Source: Bacillota bacterium (lineage in GTDB: Bacteria > Bacillota > UBA4882 > UBA8346). Taken from it: a stretch of DNA of 64,000 nucleotides. Made by a program: the position numbers and the translations under genes. The notes below the pieces were generated by a model. The model searched no databases and was not told the origin of the DNA. It saw only the letters and a list, made by a program, of their open reading frames with translations. The stretch covers positions 120,413 through 184,412 of the forward strand of contig JAFABB010000008.1 of NCBI GenBank assembly GCA_023426245.1. Reading direction: 5' to 3'. This document shows positions 7,888-16,317 of this stretch, in pieces (the stretch's first letter is position 1; each line of letters starts with the position of its first letter).

Positions 7888-8451
7888 TCATTCCAAATTA
7901 CTGTGTCTGGATTGCATAAATTCAAAAGATACTCCGGACATCTCGCGCAAATATGCGATCACGGCATCCAGACCAATTAACAACACCTGTTCAAAGTAAG
8001 TCCCGCCAAATTGCCGACTTGCCGTGGATTGAAACACAACCGTCCCGACGGGTAACACTACCGTAAAATCCGAGTTTTGGGCGATTGCGCTTCCCGAAGT
8101 TGCTGTAATAAGCCCGACAGACGCCCCGGCATCTTTGGCCAACCGGGCAATATGCTGACAGGCTCCGGTTTTTCCGGAGCCGGAAGCAATAAGAAGTAAA
8201 TCATTTTTTGCAACGGCAGGGGTGGTTGTTTCATCGACAACGTAAGCCGTTAGACCCAGATGCATCAGCCGCATAGCAAACATTCGCATTACAATGCCGC
8301 TGCGTCCTTTGCCATAAACAAATACCCGGTTTGCCTTTCCAATTTCGCTGGTGAGTTGTTGGAATGCGCTCTCATCCGCCGTACCAATTATTTTTGCAAG
8401 CGTTTCATTGATTTCTTCAGCATATTCAAGAACACCATGCATCGCCTTCAC
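7888..8451 (-). CDS. hxlB: 6-phospho-3-hexuloisomerase
   Basis: A 187-aa SIS-domain isomerase that turns D-arabino-3-hexulose 6-phosphate into fructose 6-phosphate. VFVYGKGRSGIVMRMFAMRL (about 38-57) is the phosphosugar loop and IASGSGKTGACQHI the second SIS signature. Its ATG overlaps the end of hxlA by four bases, so the two are translationally coupled as in ribulose-monophosphate pathway operons. Pairing with HPS makes the assignment firm. Confidence 0.9.
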   Translation of the reverse strand: MKAMHGVLEYAEEINETLAKIIGTADESAFQQLTSEIGKANRVFVYGKGRSGIVMRMFAMRLMHLGLTAYVVDETTTPAVAKNDLLLIASGSGKTGACQHIARLAKDAGASVGLITATSGSAIAQNSDFTVVLPVGTVVFQSTASRQFGGTYFEQVLLIGLDAVIAYLREMSGVSFEFMQSRHSNLE

Positions 8452-9104
8452 CGCCCCAATAATTGATTCCTTAGAATTTGTGCTGTTTGTAGCGGATCGG
8501 AAGATTGCGTCACACTGGAGCCGATTACAAAAATGGTTGCACCTGAGTTCATGAGCGAGCTAATATTTTGGGGGGTGATTCCTCCGGCAATCGCCAACGG
8601 TATATCGGAAATCTTCGCTGCCTCGGAAATCCGGTCCGTTAACGTTGTTGCGCGACAAACCCCATCGGTTGCAGCATGGAATAAAACGCAAGCTACCCCT
8701 AGCTTCTCAAGCTGAACCATGAAATCGGCAGAATAATTCATATTTAAAGTGTCAACGCAGACTCCCCGGTCCATCCGTTTTCCCGCTGCAACCGCCCCCT
8801 GGATGGTTCGAAAATCAACCACCCCCAGCACGGTAACAAGATCGGCCCCGGCCTGATAAGCAATGGTCGCTTCATAATCCCCGGCATCCGCAATTTTCAT
8901 ATCGGCCAAGATAGTTTTCCGGGGATACCTGTCCCGCAAAATTTCAATCCCCCGGACGCCTTCGGAAAGAATCAGCGGCGTCCCAACCTCCAGGATTTCA
9001 AAGCAAGACGATACTTGATCGGTAATTTCCAAAGCCGTATCGATATCCGTCATATCCAGCGCCAATTGCATTACCTTTTGACTTTCCAGTTTGAATTGTG
9101 CCAT
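8448..9104 (-). CDS. hxlA: 3-hexulose-6-phosphate synthase
   Basis: A 218-aa TIM-barrel enzyme of the orotidine-decarboxylase group that joins formaldehyde to ribulose 5-phosphate. The signature LADMKIADAG (about 65-74) contains the D-x-K-x-x-D triad; EVGTPL lies upstream and AIAGGIT forms the phosphate site. A 3-keto-gulonate-6-phosphate decarboxylase has a similar fold, but the coupled hxlB argues for HPS. Placement in a ribose import operon is unusual. Confidence 0.85.
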   Translation of the reverse strand: MAQFKLESQKVMQLALDMTDIDTALEITDQVSSCFEILEVGTPLILSEGVRGIEILRDRYPRKTILADMKIADAGDYEATIAYQAGADLVTVLGVVDFRTIQGAVAAGKRMDRGVCVDTLNMNYSADFMVQLEKLGVACVLFHAATDGVCRATTLTDRISEAAKISDIPLAIAGGITPQNISSLMNSGATIFVIGSSVTQSSDPLQTAQILRNQLLGR

Positions 9105-9209
9105 CTTACCCTGCCCCTTTGCCGGTATTCATTTTCCAGTAGGCGATCCAAACAATCCGGATCATCCTAACTGCTCCCTGTTTCCATAGCGGATAGGGTA
9201 ACTTCGAGT

Positions 9210-10190
9210 CTATTTGCGTTTCTGGATTTGATCCACAATGACCGTGGCCACCAGCAATATGCCAATCACAATTTGCAGATAGAAGGGATCCAAGCCTAAC
9301 AAATTACCGCCGTTGCGCAGGGTCGACATAATAAAAGCGCCTAATATCGTTCCGATAATACTTCCTTCAGCGCCGTTCAGACTGGCTCCACCAACCACCG
9401 CGGCGGCAATCGCATCAAGCTCGTAGCCTTCGCCGGCCGTAGGAATACCGGAAGCAAGCCTTGATGTAAGTAAAATTGCGGCAACACCTGACATCAAAGC
9501 ACAAATGGCATAAGCTCCATACGTAATAAACCGGATATTAATTCCGGAAAGCCGGGTAGCCTCTCGGCTTGAACCAAGCGCATAGATACTCCGGCCAAAA
9601 GAGGTTTTATGTAAAATAACACCGCTAATAACCGCCATAACCCCAAGTACGATTACCAAACTAGGTATTCCAAGAGGAGCTTCCTGCGCGAAATTAATAA
9701 AATCCGTCGGCAATCCGGTAATAAGCCTGGCCTGACTGATTACCATGCCGATGCCGCGGGCAACAATCATCATACCCATTGTGGCGATAAACGGGGGAAC
9801 ATTGCCATCAAATACTACAATCCCATTAATGAGTCCCAATAGAATGGATAACAATACCATTAAAAGAAGGGCCAAAGGCACCGGCATTCCGGCTTTTAAA
9901 ACCAACGCCAGAAATAACGAGCAGATGGCTACGATCGAACCCACCGAAATATCGATTCCACCGGTGACAATGACAAACGTCATCCCTAATGCAATAACAC
10001 CATTAATGGCCGTCTGACGCCCCAGATTAAACAAATTGTTATACGTTAAAAAGGTAGGCGTCGCTATCGAAAGGACAATCCACAACGCCGCAAGAACGAA
10101 GAGCAGTATCCACGAACCCTTTAAATGTTTCTTCAAGAATTTTTGTTTGTTGCTTGTAACAATTTCCGCTGATTGCGGTAGTTCCGGCAT
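9210..10190 (-). CDS. rbsC: Ribose-type ABC transporter permease
   Basis: A 326-aa inner-membrane permease with eight to ten hydrophobic segments. The family mark VTGGIDISVGS (about 75-85) and AAAVVGGASLNGAEGS near the C terminus are present. It pairs with RbsA and RbsB to import ribose or a related sugar. ATG 10190 follows AAGGGGG by seven bases and is preferred over a TTG at 10232. It begins 46 bases after rbsA ends. Confidence 0.92.
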   Translation of the reverse strand: MPELPQSAEIVTSNKQKFLKKHLKGSWILLFVLAALWIVLSIATPTFLTYNNLFNLGRQTAINGVIALGMTFVIVTGGIDISVGSIVAICSLFLALVLKAGMPVPLALLLMVLLSILLGLINGIVVFDGNVPPFIATMGMMIVARGIGMVISQARLITGLPTDFINFAQEAPLGIPSLVIVLGVMAVISGVILHKTSFGRSIYALGSSREATRLSGINIRFITYGAYAICALMSGVAAILLTSRLASGIPTAGEGYELDAIAAAVVGGASLNGAEGSIIGTILGAFIMSTLRNGGNLLGLDPFYLQIVIGILLVATVIVDQIQKRK

Positions 10191-10236
10191 ATTATGACCC
10201 CCTTGCTTGTTTATAATGATTTGCGCTCTCAATCAA

Positions 10237-11733
10237 CTATGAAGCAATTCTACCGGCCGAGGTAGCCATTTTTAATATCTTCTCCTGATCCGCTTCTTCA
10301 CGTTTGATGATTCCGCTAACTCTTCCTTCGGAGATGACCATAATCCGATCGCTGACTCCTAAAATCTCCGGTAAATAAGATGAAATGAGGATTAATGCTT
10401 TCCCCTCATTGACCAGTTGGCCTAAAAGTTTGTAAATTTCCGCTTTGGCCCCTACGTCAACTCCTACAGTCGGTTCATCGAACATCAAAATCTTGGAATT
10501 TTTACAAAGCCACTTGGCGATCACCACTTTTTGCTGATTACCGCCGCTCAGAAAACCGACCTGTTGAGTAAAACCGGGAGTCTTGATTGCCAATTCGGAT
10601 ATATACCGCTCCGAACGTTTGGCCTCCAGTGCCCTTTTAACCATACCGCAAATAGTAATATCGCTATAACTTGCTAAATTGATATTCGTGCCGACCGATA
10701 GGTTCAAGGTAAGCCCTTGAAGCCTCCTGCTTTCAGGCAATAAGCCGATGCCATTGCGGATCGCATCCCTTGGGCTCATGACCTTTACCTTTTTACCTTC
10801 TATCCACAGATCCCCGCTGTCAACTTTATCAGCGCCAAAAATCGCACGGACAATTTCTGTCCGGCCCGATCCCACCAAGCCGAAAATCCCTAAGATTTCG
10901 CCTTCGTAGAGCGCAAAATTGATATCTTTTACAAAGCCGGACGATAGACCCTTGACTTTAAGTACTTCCTTTCCCGGTGTAACTTTGGCTTTATAAAAAA
11001 TTTCATCCAGCTTTCTGCCCACCATATGCTTGATTAAGTCATCTTCATTGGTATCCTTGATTTCAAGGGTTATTATTTTTTGACCGTCCCGCATTACGGT
11101 TGCCCGGTCACAAATTTCAAAAATTTCTTCCAGCCGGTGGGAAATATAGATTATTGAAACCCCATCCATTTTTAATTTTTTAATGAGGCGAAACAATTCC
11201 TGGGTTTCATCCGCAGCAAGTAAAGCTGTCGGTTCATCTAAAATCAAAATCTTTGCCGCCTTGGAAACGGCCTTGGCAATCGCGACCATTTCCGCTTGAA
11301 CGCTGGTTAAATCGCGAATTAAAGTTTTGGGATCAAGTTTTAATTCCAAACGCTCCAATATTTTTTTCGATTCTTGAACCATGGTTCGAAAATCGATGAG
11401 GCCTGCCCGTTTTGGTTGTCGACCCAGAAATATGTTCTCCATGATACTTAAATGGGGAGCAAGCATTACATCCTGATATACCGCGCTTAATCCCGAATCT
11501 TGGGCCACAATCGGATTCGTGATCTCCATCTTCTTGCCATCAAGGTAAATTTCCCCTGCATCTTTCGAATAGGCGCCCATCAAAATCTTTATCAATGTTG
11601 ATTTACCGGCGCCGTTCTCACCGACCAGTGCATGAACTTCTCCGGGGCGAATGCTGATACTTACATCGTTGAGAGCATGAACACCCGAAAAGGATTTATA
11701 AATATGTTCCATTCGAATACGATCGTTTTCCAT
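10237..11733 (-). CDS. rbsA: Ribose-type ABC transporter ATPase (tandem domains)
   Basis: A 498-aa ATPase with two ABC domains, energising RbsC. Domain 1 has Walker A GENGAGKST (about 37-45) and Walker B ILILDEPTA; domain 2 has a degenerate loop GLVGSGRTE, signature LSGGNQQK and Walker B LMFDEPTVG. One intact and one altered loop is normal for this subfamily. Good ribosome site (TAGGAGG). A 312-base gap with two hairpins separates it from rbsB. Confidence 0.95.
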   Translation of the reverse strand: MENDRIRMEHIYKSFSGVHALNDVSISIRPGEVHALVGENGAGKSTLIKILMGAYSKDAGEIYLDGKKMEITNPIVAQDSGLSAVYQDVMLAPHLSIMENIFLGRQPKRAGLIDFRTMVQESKKILERLELKLDPKTLIRDLTSVQAEMVAIAKAVSKAAKILILDEPTALLAADETQELFRLIKKLKMDGVSIIYISHRLEEIFEICDRATVMRDGQKIITLEIKDTNEDDLIKHMVGRKLDEIFYKAKVTPGKEVLKVKGLSSGFVKDINFALYEGEILGIFGLVGSGRTEIVRAIFGADKVDSGDLWIEGKKVKVMSPRDAIRNGIGLLPESRRLQGLTLNLSVGTNINLASYSDITICGMVKRALEAKRSERYISELAIKTPGFTQQVGFLSGGNQQKVVIAKWLCKNSKILMFDEPTVGVDVGAKAEIYKLLGQLVNEGKALILISSYLPEILGVSDRIMVISEGRVSGIIKREEADQEKILKMATSAGRIAS

Positions 11734-11815
11734 TTATAACCTCCTAATATTTCTTGCTATCGGTCGAAATCAACCAAAAAAAGGAGGATTTCAATTCAGG
11801 TTTATCTGATATCCA

Positions 11816-11857
11816 GGTTGGGGTTGAATTCATCCCTGACTCACTTCATCCCCAACC
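11816..11857 (-). terminator. Intercistronic hairpin before rbsA
   Basis: GGTTGGGG (11816-11823) pairs with CCCCAACC (11850-11857), and the stem extends inward to 13 positions with one mismatch. No T-run follows on the minus strand. It probably attenuates read-through from rbsB or protects mRNA ends. Confidence 0.5.
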
Positions 11858-11943
11858 CGGGTGCTTTTTACTTCAAAATCCAATAACTATCCGGTATAAT
11901 CAAACCTCGCTGGGCAAGTAAGTGCCGAATCAGGTTTTCTGCA

Positions 11944-11996
11944 GAATCCGGCAAGGTTCTTAATGAAAGAGATTCTGAAAGTTACTTGCCGGATTC
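11944..11996 (-). terminator. Hairpin directly after rbsB
   Basis: GAATCCGGCAAG (11944-11955) and CTTGCCGGATTC (11985-11996) form a perfect 12-bp stem about 50 bases 3' of the rbsB stop. Hairpins in this position usually stabilise the binding-protein message and lower expression of the downstream transporter genes. The other two importers here have one at the same place. Confidence 0.6.
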
Positions 11997-12045
11997 ATGT
12001 TCAATGAATCGAAAGGGCTGTTACATTTTGTTCCAAGCCAAACTC

Positions 12046-13044
12046 CTATTTTTTCAACGGGAATAACAATTCTTGAGAACGTTTTTCGTTGAAATTTTTC
12101 AACGTAATCGCGTTTGCGCCGGTATCTACTCTCTTGGCAACTTTCTTGCCGTTAATGGCATCGATAGCGTACTTAACCCCATAGTAACCCATTCCATAAG
12201 GATCTTGCAAAATTAATGCTTTTAAAGACCCGGATTGAATCGCCGCCACTTCTTCCGAATCAGAATCAAAGGCTACTGCGACAATCTTACCATTTAATTT
12301 TCTTTCCGCAATTGCTCTTGAAACTCCATCACCGGTATGATTATTGTCGGCAAAGAAGCCCAATAAATCCGGGTAAGTGGTGAGCATATCCTCGGCTGCG
12401 GATAATGCTTGGATAATATCGTTGTTGACATATCTTACGGGAGCTATTTTGATATTAGGGGCTATTTTAGCCAATTCTTTGGTGAAACCATCATCGCGGT
12501 CGATTAAAACTTGAACTCCGGCCATAGAGGATATTAAACCAACAGTTCCTTTCAGCGGTTTTTTCATTTCTTTTAATGACTCAACAAGCTTTTGGGCAGC
12601 CAACGCACCGCCTTTAAGATTATCCGTGGCTAAAAAGGAAGTATAGGAACTGTCTTTCAGTTTTACAAAGTTATCAACCAAAACCACTTTGATTCCCTGG
12701 GCGGCCGCTCTTTCCAAAGCGGGAACGGTGGCGTCGGAACTGGTAGAGGCAATAACAATGGCTTTGGGATTCTTCGAAACAATATCTTCAACAATGGCTA
12801 CCTGTTTGTCGATGTCGGCCTCCGAAGGGGGACCGCCACGGTAAATCACTTTTACAGTTCCAGGCCCCAGTTCTTTAACTGCCGCATCGGCACCGTGAAG
12901 TACAGCCTGCCAATAATCGGAATCTGTCGCTTTAATAATTACGGCGATATCATAGGGCGCTTTCGCGGATACCATCGGAATGGAAATTATAGCCGCAATA
13001 AGAATGACCGCTAACAATAAACTAATGCGTGAACGAATCGACAT
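12046..13044 (-). CDS. rbsB: Ribose-type periplasmic-binding protein
   Basis: A 332-aa secreted sugar-binding protein with a signal peptide (about residues 1-27, ending VSAKAP). In Firmicutes it would be membrane-anchored, but I see no lipobox Cys; the signal looks like SPase I type. Motifs DYWQAVLHGAD, ASTSSDATVPALE and ADNNHTGDGV fit the RbsB/LacI-like type I fold. First gene of the operon, with AAGGAGG eight bases before ATG and a promoter plus operators upstream. Confidence 0.92.
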   Translation of the reverse strand: MSIRSRISLLLAVILIAAIISIPMVSAKAPYDIAVIIKATDSDYWQAVLHGADAAVKELGPGTVKVIYRGGPPSEADIDKQVAIVEDIVSKNPKAIVIASTSSDATVPALERAAAQGIKVVLVDNFVKLKDSSYTSFLATDNLKGGALAAQKLVESLKEMKKPLKGTVGLISSMAGVQVLIDRDDGFTKELAKIAPNIKIAPVRYVNNDIIQALSAAEDMLTTYPDLLGFFADNNHTGDGVSRAIAERKLNGKIVAVAFDSDSEEVAAIQSGSLKALILQDPYGMGYYGVKYAIDAINGKKVAKRVDTGANAITLKNFNEKRSQELLFPLKK

Positions 13045-13157
13045 TTTTTAAAGCCTCCTTTTAAATTTTAAATTGTAAAAAGAACCCCCAAAGCTTCAAC
13101 CCATCCCCCCTTTCCAATGACATTGGCTAACCTATTTGCAAAAATAAAACCGCTTAT

Positions 13158-13171
13158 TGTAAACGTCTACA
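13158..13171. promoter_or_regulatory. LacI/cre-like operator upstream of rbsB
   Basis: TGTAAACGTCTACA is a near-perfect palindrome centred on CG, as bound by LacI-family proteins including CcpA. It lies in the rbsB leader, downstream of the promoter. Related sites lie at 13352-13365, 14520-14533 and 14694-14707. Confidence 0.65.
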
Positions 13172-13351
13172 TTTATGGTAATCAAATTTTTACTTATCGT
13201 TAATCGGGGAGTTCGAAATATCCAGCCATCAATCATCATAATTTTCTTGAAACCTGTTAAGTACAGCTCTTCGAGATGTAAGGTGAGTAAAACGATTCAT
13301 TGGTAATCCGGCGTATTTTTTTACAAGGAATTTACCAAAACAGCTTCTTTT

Positions 13352-13374
13352 GGAATACGTCTACATTAATTATA
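13352..13374 (-). promoter_or_regulatory. Operator overlapping the rbsB transcription start
   Basis: On the minus strand TGTAGACGTATTCC (13352-13365) begins four bases after the -10 box, so a bound repressor would cover the start point. It shares the TGTA-x-ACG half with the other three sites around the LacI gene. Confidence 0.6.
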
Positions 13375-13397
13375 TTAAAATATTCACGATTATGCAA
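13369..13397 (-). promoter_or_regulatory. Sigma-A-type promoter of the rbs operon
   Basis: TTGCAT (-35, 13392-13397) and TATAAT (-10, 13369-13374) are separated by exactly 17 bases on the minus strand. This is the only good promoter seen before rbsB. It leaves a leader of about 320 bases that contains two operators but no recognised riboswitch. Confidence 0.7.
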
Positions 13398-13483
13398 GAA
13401 TTTCCTGCGTCGCTGCAAAAAAAATTTAATGAATCCGTTCGCTACTTGTTACTTTGAAACCAATCTTTTATTGCATATTCTTT

Positions 13484-14506
13484 TCAAGGATATTTTTGAT
13501 AGCTTAATTTAGGATGTGCGCAAGAACCACGTAAAACAAGGTTTGTGGGCAACATTTTTTCCCTCGGCAATTCGGTAAACTCCTCCCGTAATCTTTCAAA
13601 AAGCATCTCTGCAGCTATTTCCCCCATCTCGACAGTTGGCCGGTTAATGATCGAAATAGGCGGTGAAAGATACGCCGCAAGGGGAAAATCATCAAACCCG
13701 AGTAACGAAACTTCTTCGGGTACTCTCATCCGCATATCCGCCAGCGCCTTGTATACACCCATCGTCATGATATTATTGGCCGCAATGATGGCTGTCGGAG
13801 GAGAGGAAAGTCGGATCAGCTCACGGGTGCATGAATAAGCTCCTTCCTCCGTAAAATTACCGTTCATAATGTATTCCGGATTTAATTGAATTCCCGCTTT
13901 GGTCATTGCATGGATATAACCGCGCAGGCGTTCTTCACCTGGAGTCATATTTCTTTGTCCATGAATCATGGCAATTTTAGTGTGTCCGAGCCGTAATAAA
14001 TAGTCCACACCGCTGCTTATGCCGCCTGCATTATCGATGACCACACAATCATAATCTTTTTGAGTCGTGCGCCGGTCAATTAAAACCACAGGAATGTTCA
14101 TGGTCTGGAACCTTTTAAGTTGCTCCCCGCTCTCACTGACCACTATCGCGACGATCCCGTCGATACGCTGTTTAAGCAACGTATCGATGGCAAGTTGTTC
14201 TTTTAAAGGCTCTTCACAGGTGTTTTCCAATAATATATTATAACCGTACTTGGCGCAAACAGCCTCCACGCCTATCAGAACGGTAGGAAAGAAGGGGTTT
14301 GAAATATCCGGCACTAGGAAACCTATCGTTTTGGAACTTGCCATACGAAGGTTGCGGGCGATTACATTCTGAACATAGCCATATTCGGCGATGATTTTTT
14401 TCACTTGGGAAGCGGTCTTTGGAGAGACTCGCGGATCATTATTGATAACTCGCGAAACAGTAGCAGAAGAAACACCTGCGAGTTTGGCGATTTCACGCTG
14501 ATTCAA
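13484..14506 (-). CDS. LacI-family transcription regulator of the ribose operon
   Basis: About 340 residues: an N-terminal helix-turn-helix with hinge (QREIAKLAGVSSATVSRVIN) and a sugar-binding core (SNPFFPTVLIGVEA, LLGFDDFPLA). I set the start at TTG 14506 because AGGGGG lies eight bases upstream and the predicted transcript starts near 14561; upstream ATG and other codons would lie outside the mRNA. It sits between the rbs operon and the divergent transaldolase, and four matching operators surround it, so it probably represses both sides and itself. Confidence 0.88.
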   Translation of the reverse strand: MNQREIAKLAGVSSATVSRVINNDPRVSPKTASQVKKIIAEYGYVQNVIARNLRMASSKTIGFLVPDISNPFFPTVLIGVEAVCAKYGYNILLENTCEEPLKEQLAIDTLLKQRIDGIVAIVVSESGEQLKRFQTMNIPVVLIDRRTTQKDYDCVVIDNAGGISSGVDYLLRLGHTKIAMIHGQRNMTPGEERLRGYIHAMTKAGIQLNPEYIMNGNFTEEGAYSCTRELIRLSSPPTAIIAANNIMTMGVYKALADMRMRVPEEVSLLGFDDFPLAAYLSPPISIINRPTVEMGEIAAEMLFERLREEFTELPREKMLPTNLVLRGSCAHPKLSYQKYP

Positions 14507-14519
14507 ATTAAATTCCCCC

Positions 14520-14533
14520 TGAATACGTATACA
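14520..14533 (-). promoter_or_regulatory. Operator in the lacI leader (autoregulation)
   Basis: TGTATACGTATTCA on the minus strand lies just before the AGGGGG ribosome site of the LacI gene and downstream of its promoter. It resembles the operators before rbsB and the transaldolase, so self-repression is likely. Confidence 0.6.
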
Positions 14534-14567
14534 ATAACACTTCACAACATTTTTCTTTTCATCCATG

Positions 14568-14596
14568 ATGATAACATAATTTTTTTTAATTAGCAA
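14568..14596 (-). promoter_or_regulatory. Promoter of the LacI regulator gene
   Basis: TTGCTA (14591-14596) and TATCAT (14568-14573) are spaced by 17 bases on the minus strand. The implied start point, near 14561, supports the TTG start codon at 14506. Confidence 0.55.
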
Positions 14597-14629
14597 TTTG
14601 ATCGAGACGAAGCATAAATTCAGGGATGA

Positions 14630-14658
14630 TTGTTAGCTTTCTCATAATATGCTATACT
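14630..14658 (+). promoter_or_regulatory. Promoter of the transaldolase gene
   Basis: TTGTTA (14630-14635) and TATACT (14653-14658), spacing 17, face the transaldolase. An operator lies about 30 bases past the start point, and the leader is about 155 bases long. Confidence 0.6.
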
Positions 14659-14693
14659 GAAAGATATTGGATAGGCATGATTTGAATCACAAT

Positions 14694-14707
14694 TGTATAC
14701 GATTACA
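14694..14707. promoter_or_regulatory. LacI-type operator in the transaldolase leader
   Basis: TGTATACGATTACA is a palindrome of the same class as the rbs operators. Its position after the promoter would block elongation, linking the transaldolase to ribose control. Confidence 0.65.
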
Positions 14708-14820
14708 TTCTTTCATCAATCTCTACCGATGGTTGAGTATCTTATGGGTAAATGATTCCTCGTTTATTTCTTAGGAATAAGCAAACAAACTGACGGCATT
14801 ACAAAAGAAGGAGAAGAAAA

Positions 14821-15501
14821 ATGGAACTATATATTGATTCCGCAGATTTAAGGCAAATAAAACACTTGAATGATTACTATCCGATAACAGGGGTCACAAC
14901 CAATCCCTCGATCCTAGTGAAAGAAAAACGCCCCTATTTAGAAGTCCTTAAAGAAATTCGAGAAGTCATTGGTGATCAAAAGAAAATTTTCGTTCAGGTT
15001 ATCGGCGATACGGCAAATGAAATGCTAGACGAAGCAAAATTTATCAACCAACAGCTCTCCGGCGCTGTCGTCATTAAAATTCCCGTAACCCAGGAAGGCA
15101 TTAAAGCCTTGAAATTACTATCATCGGAGGATATCCCCACACTGGCGACAACAGTTTATACTGCTTTTCAAGCCCTTATTGCGGCAATGAGCGGCGCAAA
15201 ATATGTGGCGCCTTATATAAACCGTATTGACAATTTAAATGAAAACGGTGTCAAAGTTGTATCCGAAATCGCCCAATTATTCTCAATGCATAATGTATCG
15301 ACTAAAATTCTGGCTGCCAGCTTTAAAAATGTTCAACAAATTTTCAACGTTTGCCTTGCCGGAGCGCAAATGGTTACCGTAGGGCCTGAACTCATTGAAA
15401 AATTCCTTGCCTTTCCTGCAACTTCGGCGGATGTATCTGAATTTAAAAGACAATGGCAAGCGGTATATGGAATGGACAAATCCACTCTCATTGGCTCCTA
15501 G
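14821..15501 (+). CDS. Transaldolase / fructose-6-phosphate aldolase family protein
   Basis: A 226-aa single-domain member of the short transaldolase group (FSA/TalC type). The start MELYIDSADLRQI, TGVTTNPSIL, and the Schiff-base Lys in VVIKIPVT (about 86) are diagnostic. It moves dihydroxyacetone units among sugar phosphates or cleaves fructose 6-phosphate. Divergent from lacI and under a matching operator, it would connect pentose and hexose phosphates made by the rbs/hxl operon. GAAGGAG precedes the ATG; a shared terminator follows. Confidence 0.88.
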   Translation: MELYIDSADLRQIKHLNDYYPITGVTTNPSILVKEKRPYLEVLKEIREVIGDQKKIFVQVIGDTANEMLDEAKFINQQLSGAVVIKIPVTQEGIKALKLLSSEDIPTLATTVYTAFQALIAAMSGAKYVAPYINRIDNLNENGVKVVSEIAQLFSMHNVSTKILAASFKNVQQIFNVCLAGAQMVTVGPELIEKFLAFPATSADVSEFKRQWQAVYGMDKSTLIGS

Positions 15502-15535
15502 AAGATACGATGAAAAAATGTTCACAAAAAGCAAA

Positions 15536-15565
15536 AAAGGGGTGACTCTTTGAGTCAACCCCTTT
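15536..15565. terminator. Bidirectional terminator between transaldolase and deoC
   Basis: AAGGGGTGACTC pairs with GAGTCAACCCCTT around a three-base loop, flanked by an A-run on the left and T-rich sequence on the right. It lies between convergent genes and can serve both. Confidence 0.85.
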
Positions 15566-15582
15566 GATATATCATCCATTTT

Positions 15583-16281
15583 TTAACGGTTGCTTAAAAC
15601 CCTATACTCATCCACAATTGTAGTTCCGGCACTTGTTCCGATGCGTTCTGCTCCCGCCTCAATCATCGCCAATGCCGTTTCCAGATTTTTTATTCCTCCG
15701 GCCGCCTTTACCTTAATCTTATCTCCCACCATTTTTTTCATATATTTCACATCGTCGGTGGTTGCTCCCCATTGGCCAAATCCGGTCGATGTTTTTATGA
15801 AGTCCGGGCCCACATTCAATGCAACTTTACACAATATACCCTTTTCTTCCTCGGTCAAATAGCAATTTTCGAATATTACCTTGGAGGTAACTTTATTATC
15901 CCTGCAAACTCTTACTATCTGTATCATTTCATCTTCAATCAATTGAATATTGCCGCTTTTCAATTCGACAATATTCACCACATAATCGATCTCATCCGCA
16001 CCGTTCATGATTGCATCGCTGGTTTCAAAAACTTTGGTTTGAACAGTGGTTTGACCGAGCGGAAAGCCAATGGCCGCGCCTACTAGGACCCCACTACCTT
16101 TTAACATTGCCTTACACATTTTAACAGGAGCGCTATTAATGGCTATCATTTTAAATTGGTACTTGGCGCTTTCTTTACAAAATTGCTCAAAATCGTTTTG
16201 ACTGACATTCGGCTTTAACAATGTTTGATCGATCATTTTCGCTAATTCTTCGGAACTAAACTTAAATTTGCTGATATCCAT
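15583..16281 (-). CDS. deoC: Deoxyribose-phosphate aldolase
   Basis: A 232-aa class I aldolase that splits 2-deoxyribose 5-phosphate to acetaldehyde and glyceraldehyde 3-phosphate. DQTLLKPN at the start, the Schiff-base Lys in DFIKTSTGFG (about 160) and the second Lys in KVKAAGGI (about 190) are present. ATG 16281 with GGAG six bases upstream is favoured over a GTG 15 bases earlier. It is coupled to the gntR gene 36 bases upstream. Confidence 0.93.
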   Translation of the reverse strand: MDISKFKFSSEELAKMIDQTLLKPNVSQNDFEQFCKESAKYQFKMIAINSAPVKMCKAMLKGSGVLVGAAIGFPLGQTTVQTKVFETSDAIMNGADEIDYVVNIVELKSGNIQLIEDEMIQIVRVCRDNKVTSKVIFENCYLTEEEKGILCKVALNVGPDFIKTSTGFGQWGATTDDVKYMKKMVGDKIKVKAAGGIKNLETALAMIEAGAERIGTSAGTTIVDEYRVLSNR

Positions 16282-16317
16282 GATAGGCTCCTTCACTTGT
16301 AATGTTATTGATAAACT

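Noticed and set aside
8448..9104. 3-keto-L-gulonate-6-phosphate decarboxylase instead of HPS
   Set aside because: The same superfamily, but translational coupling to a PHI gene is the standard HPS arrangement. Not excluded by sequence alone.
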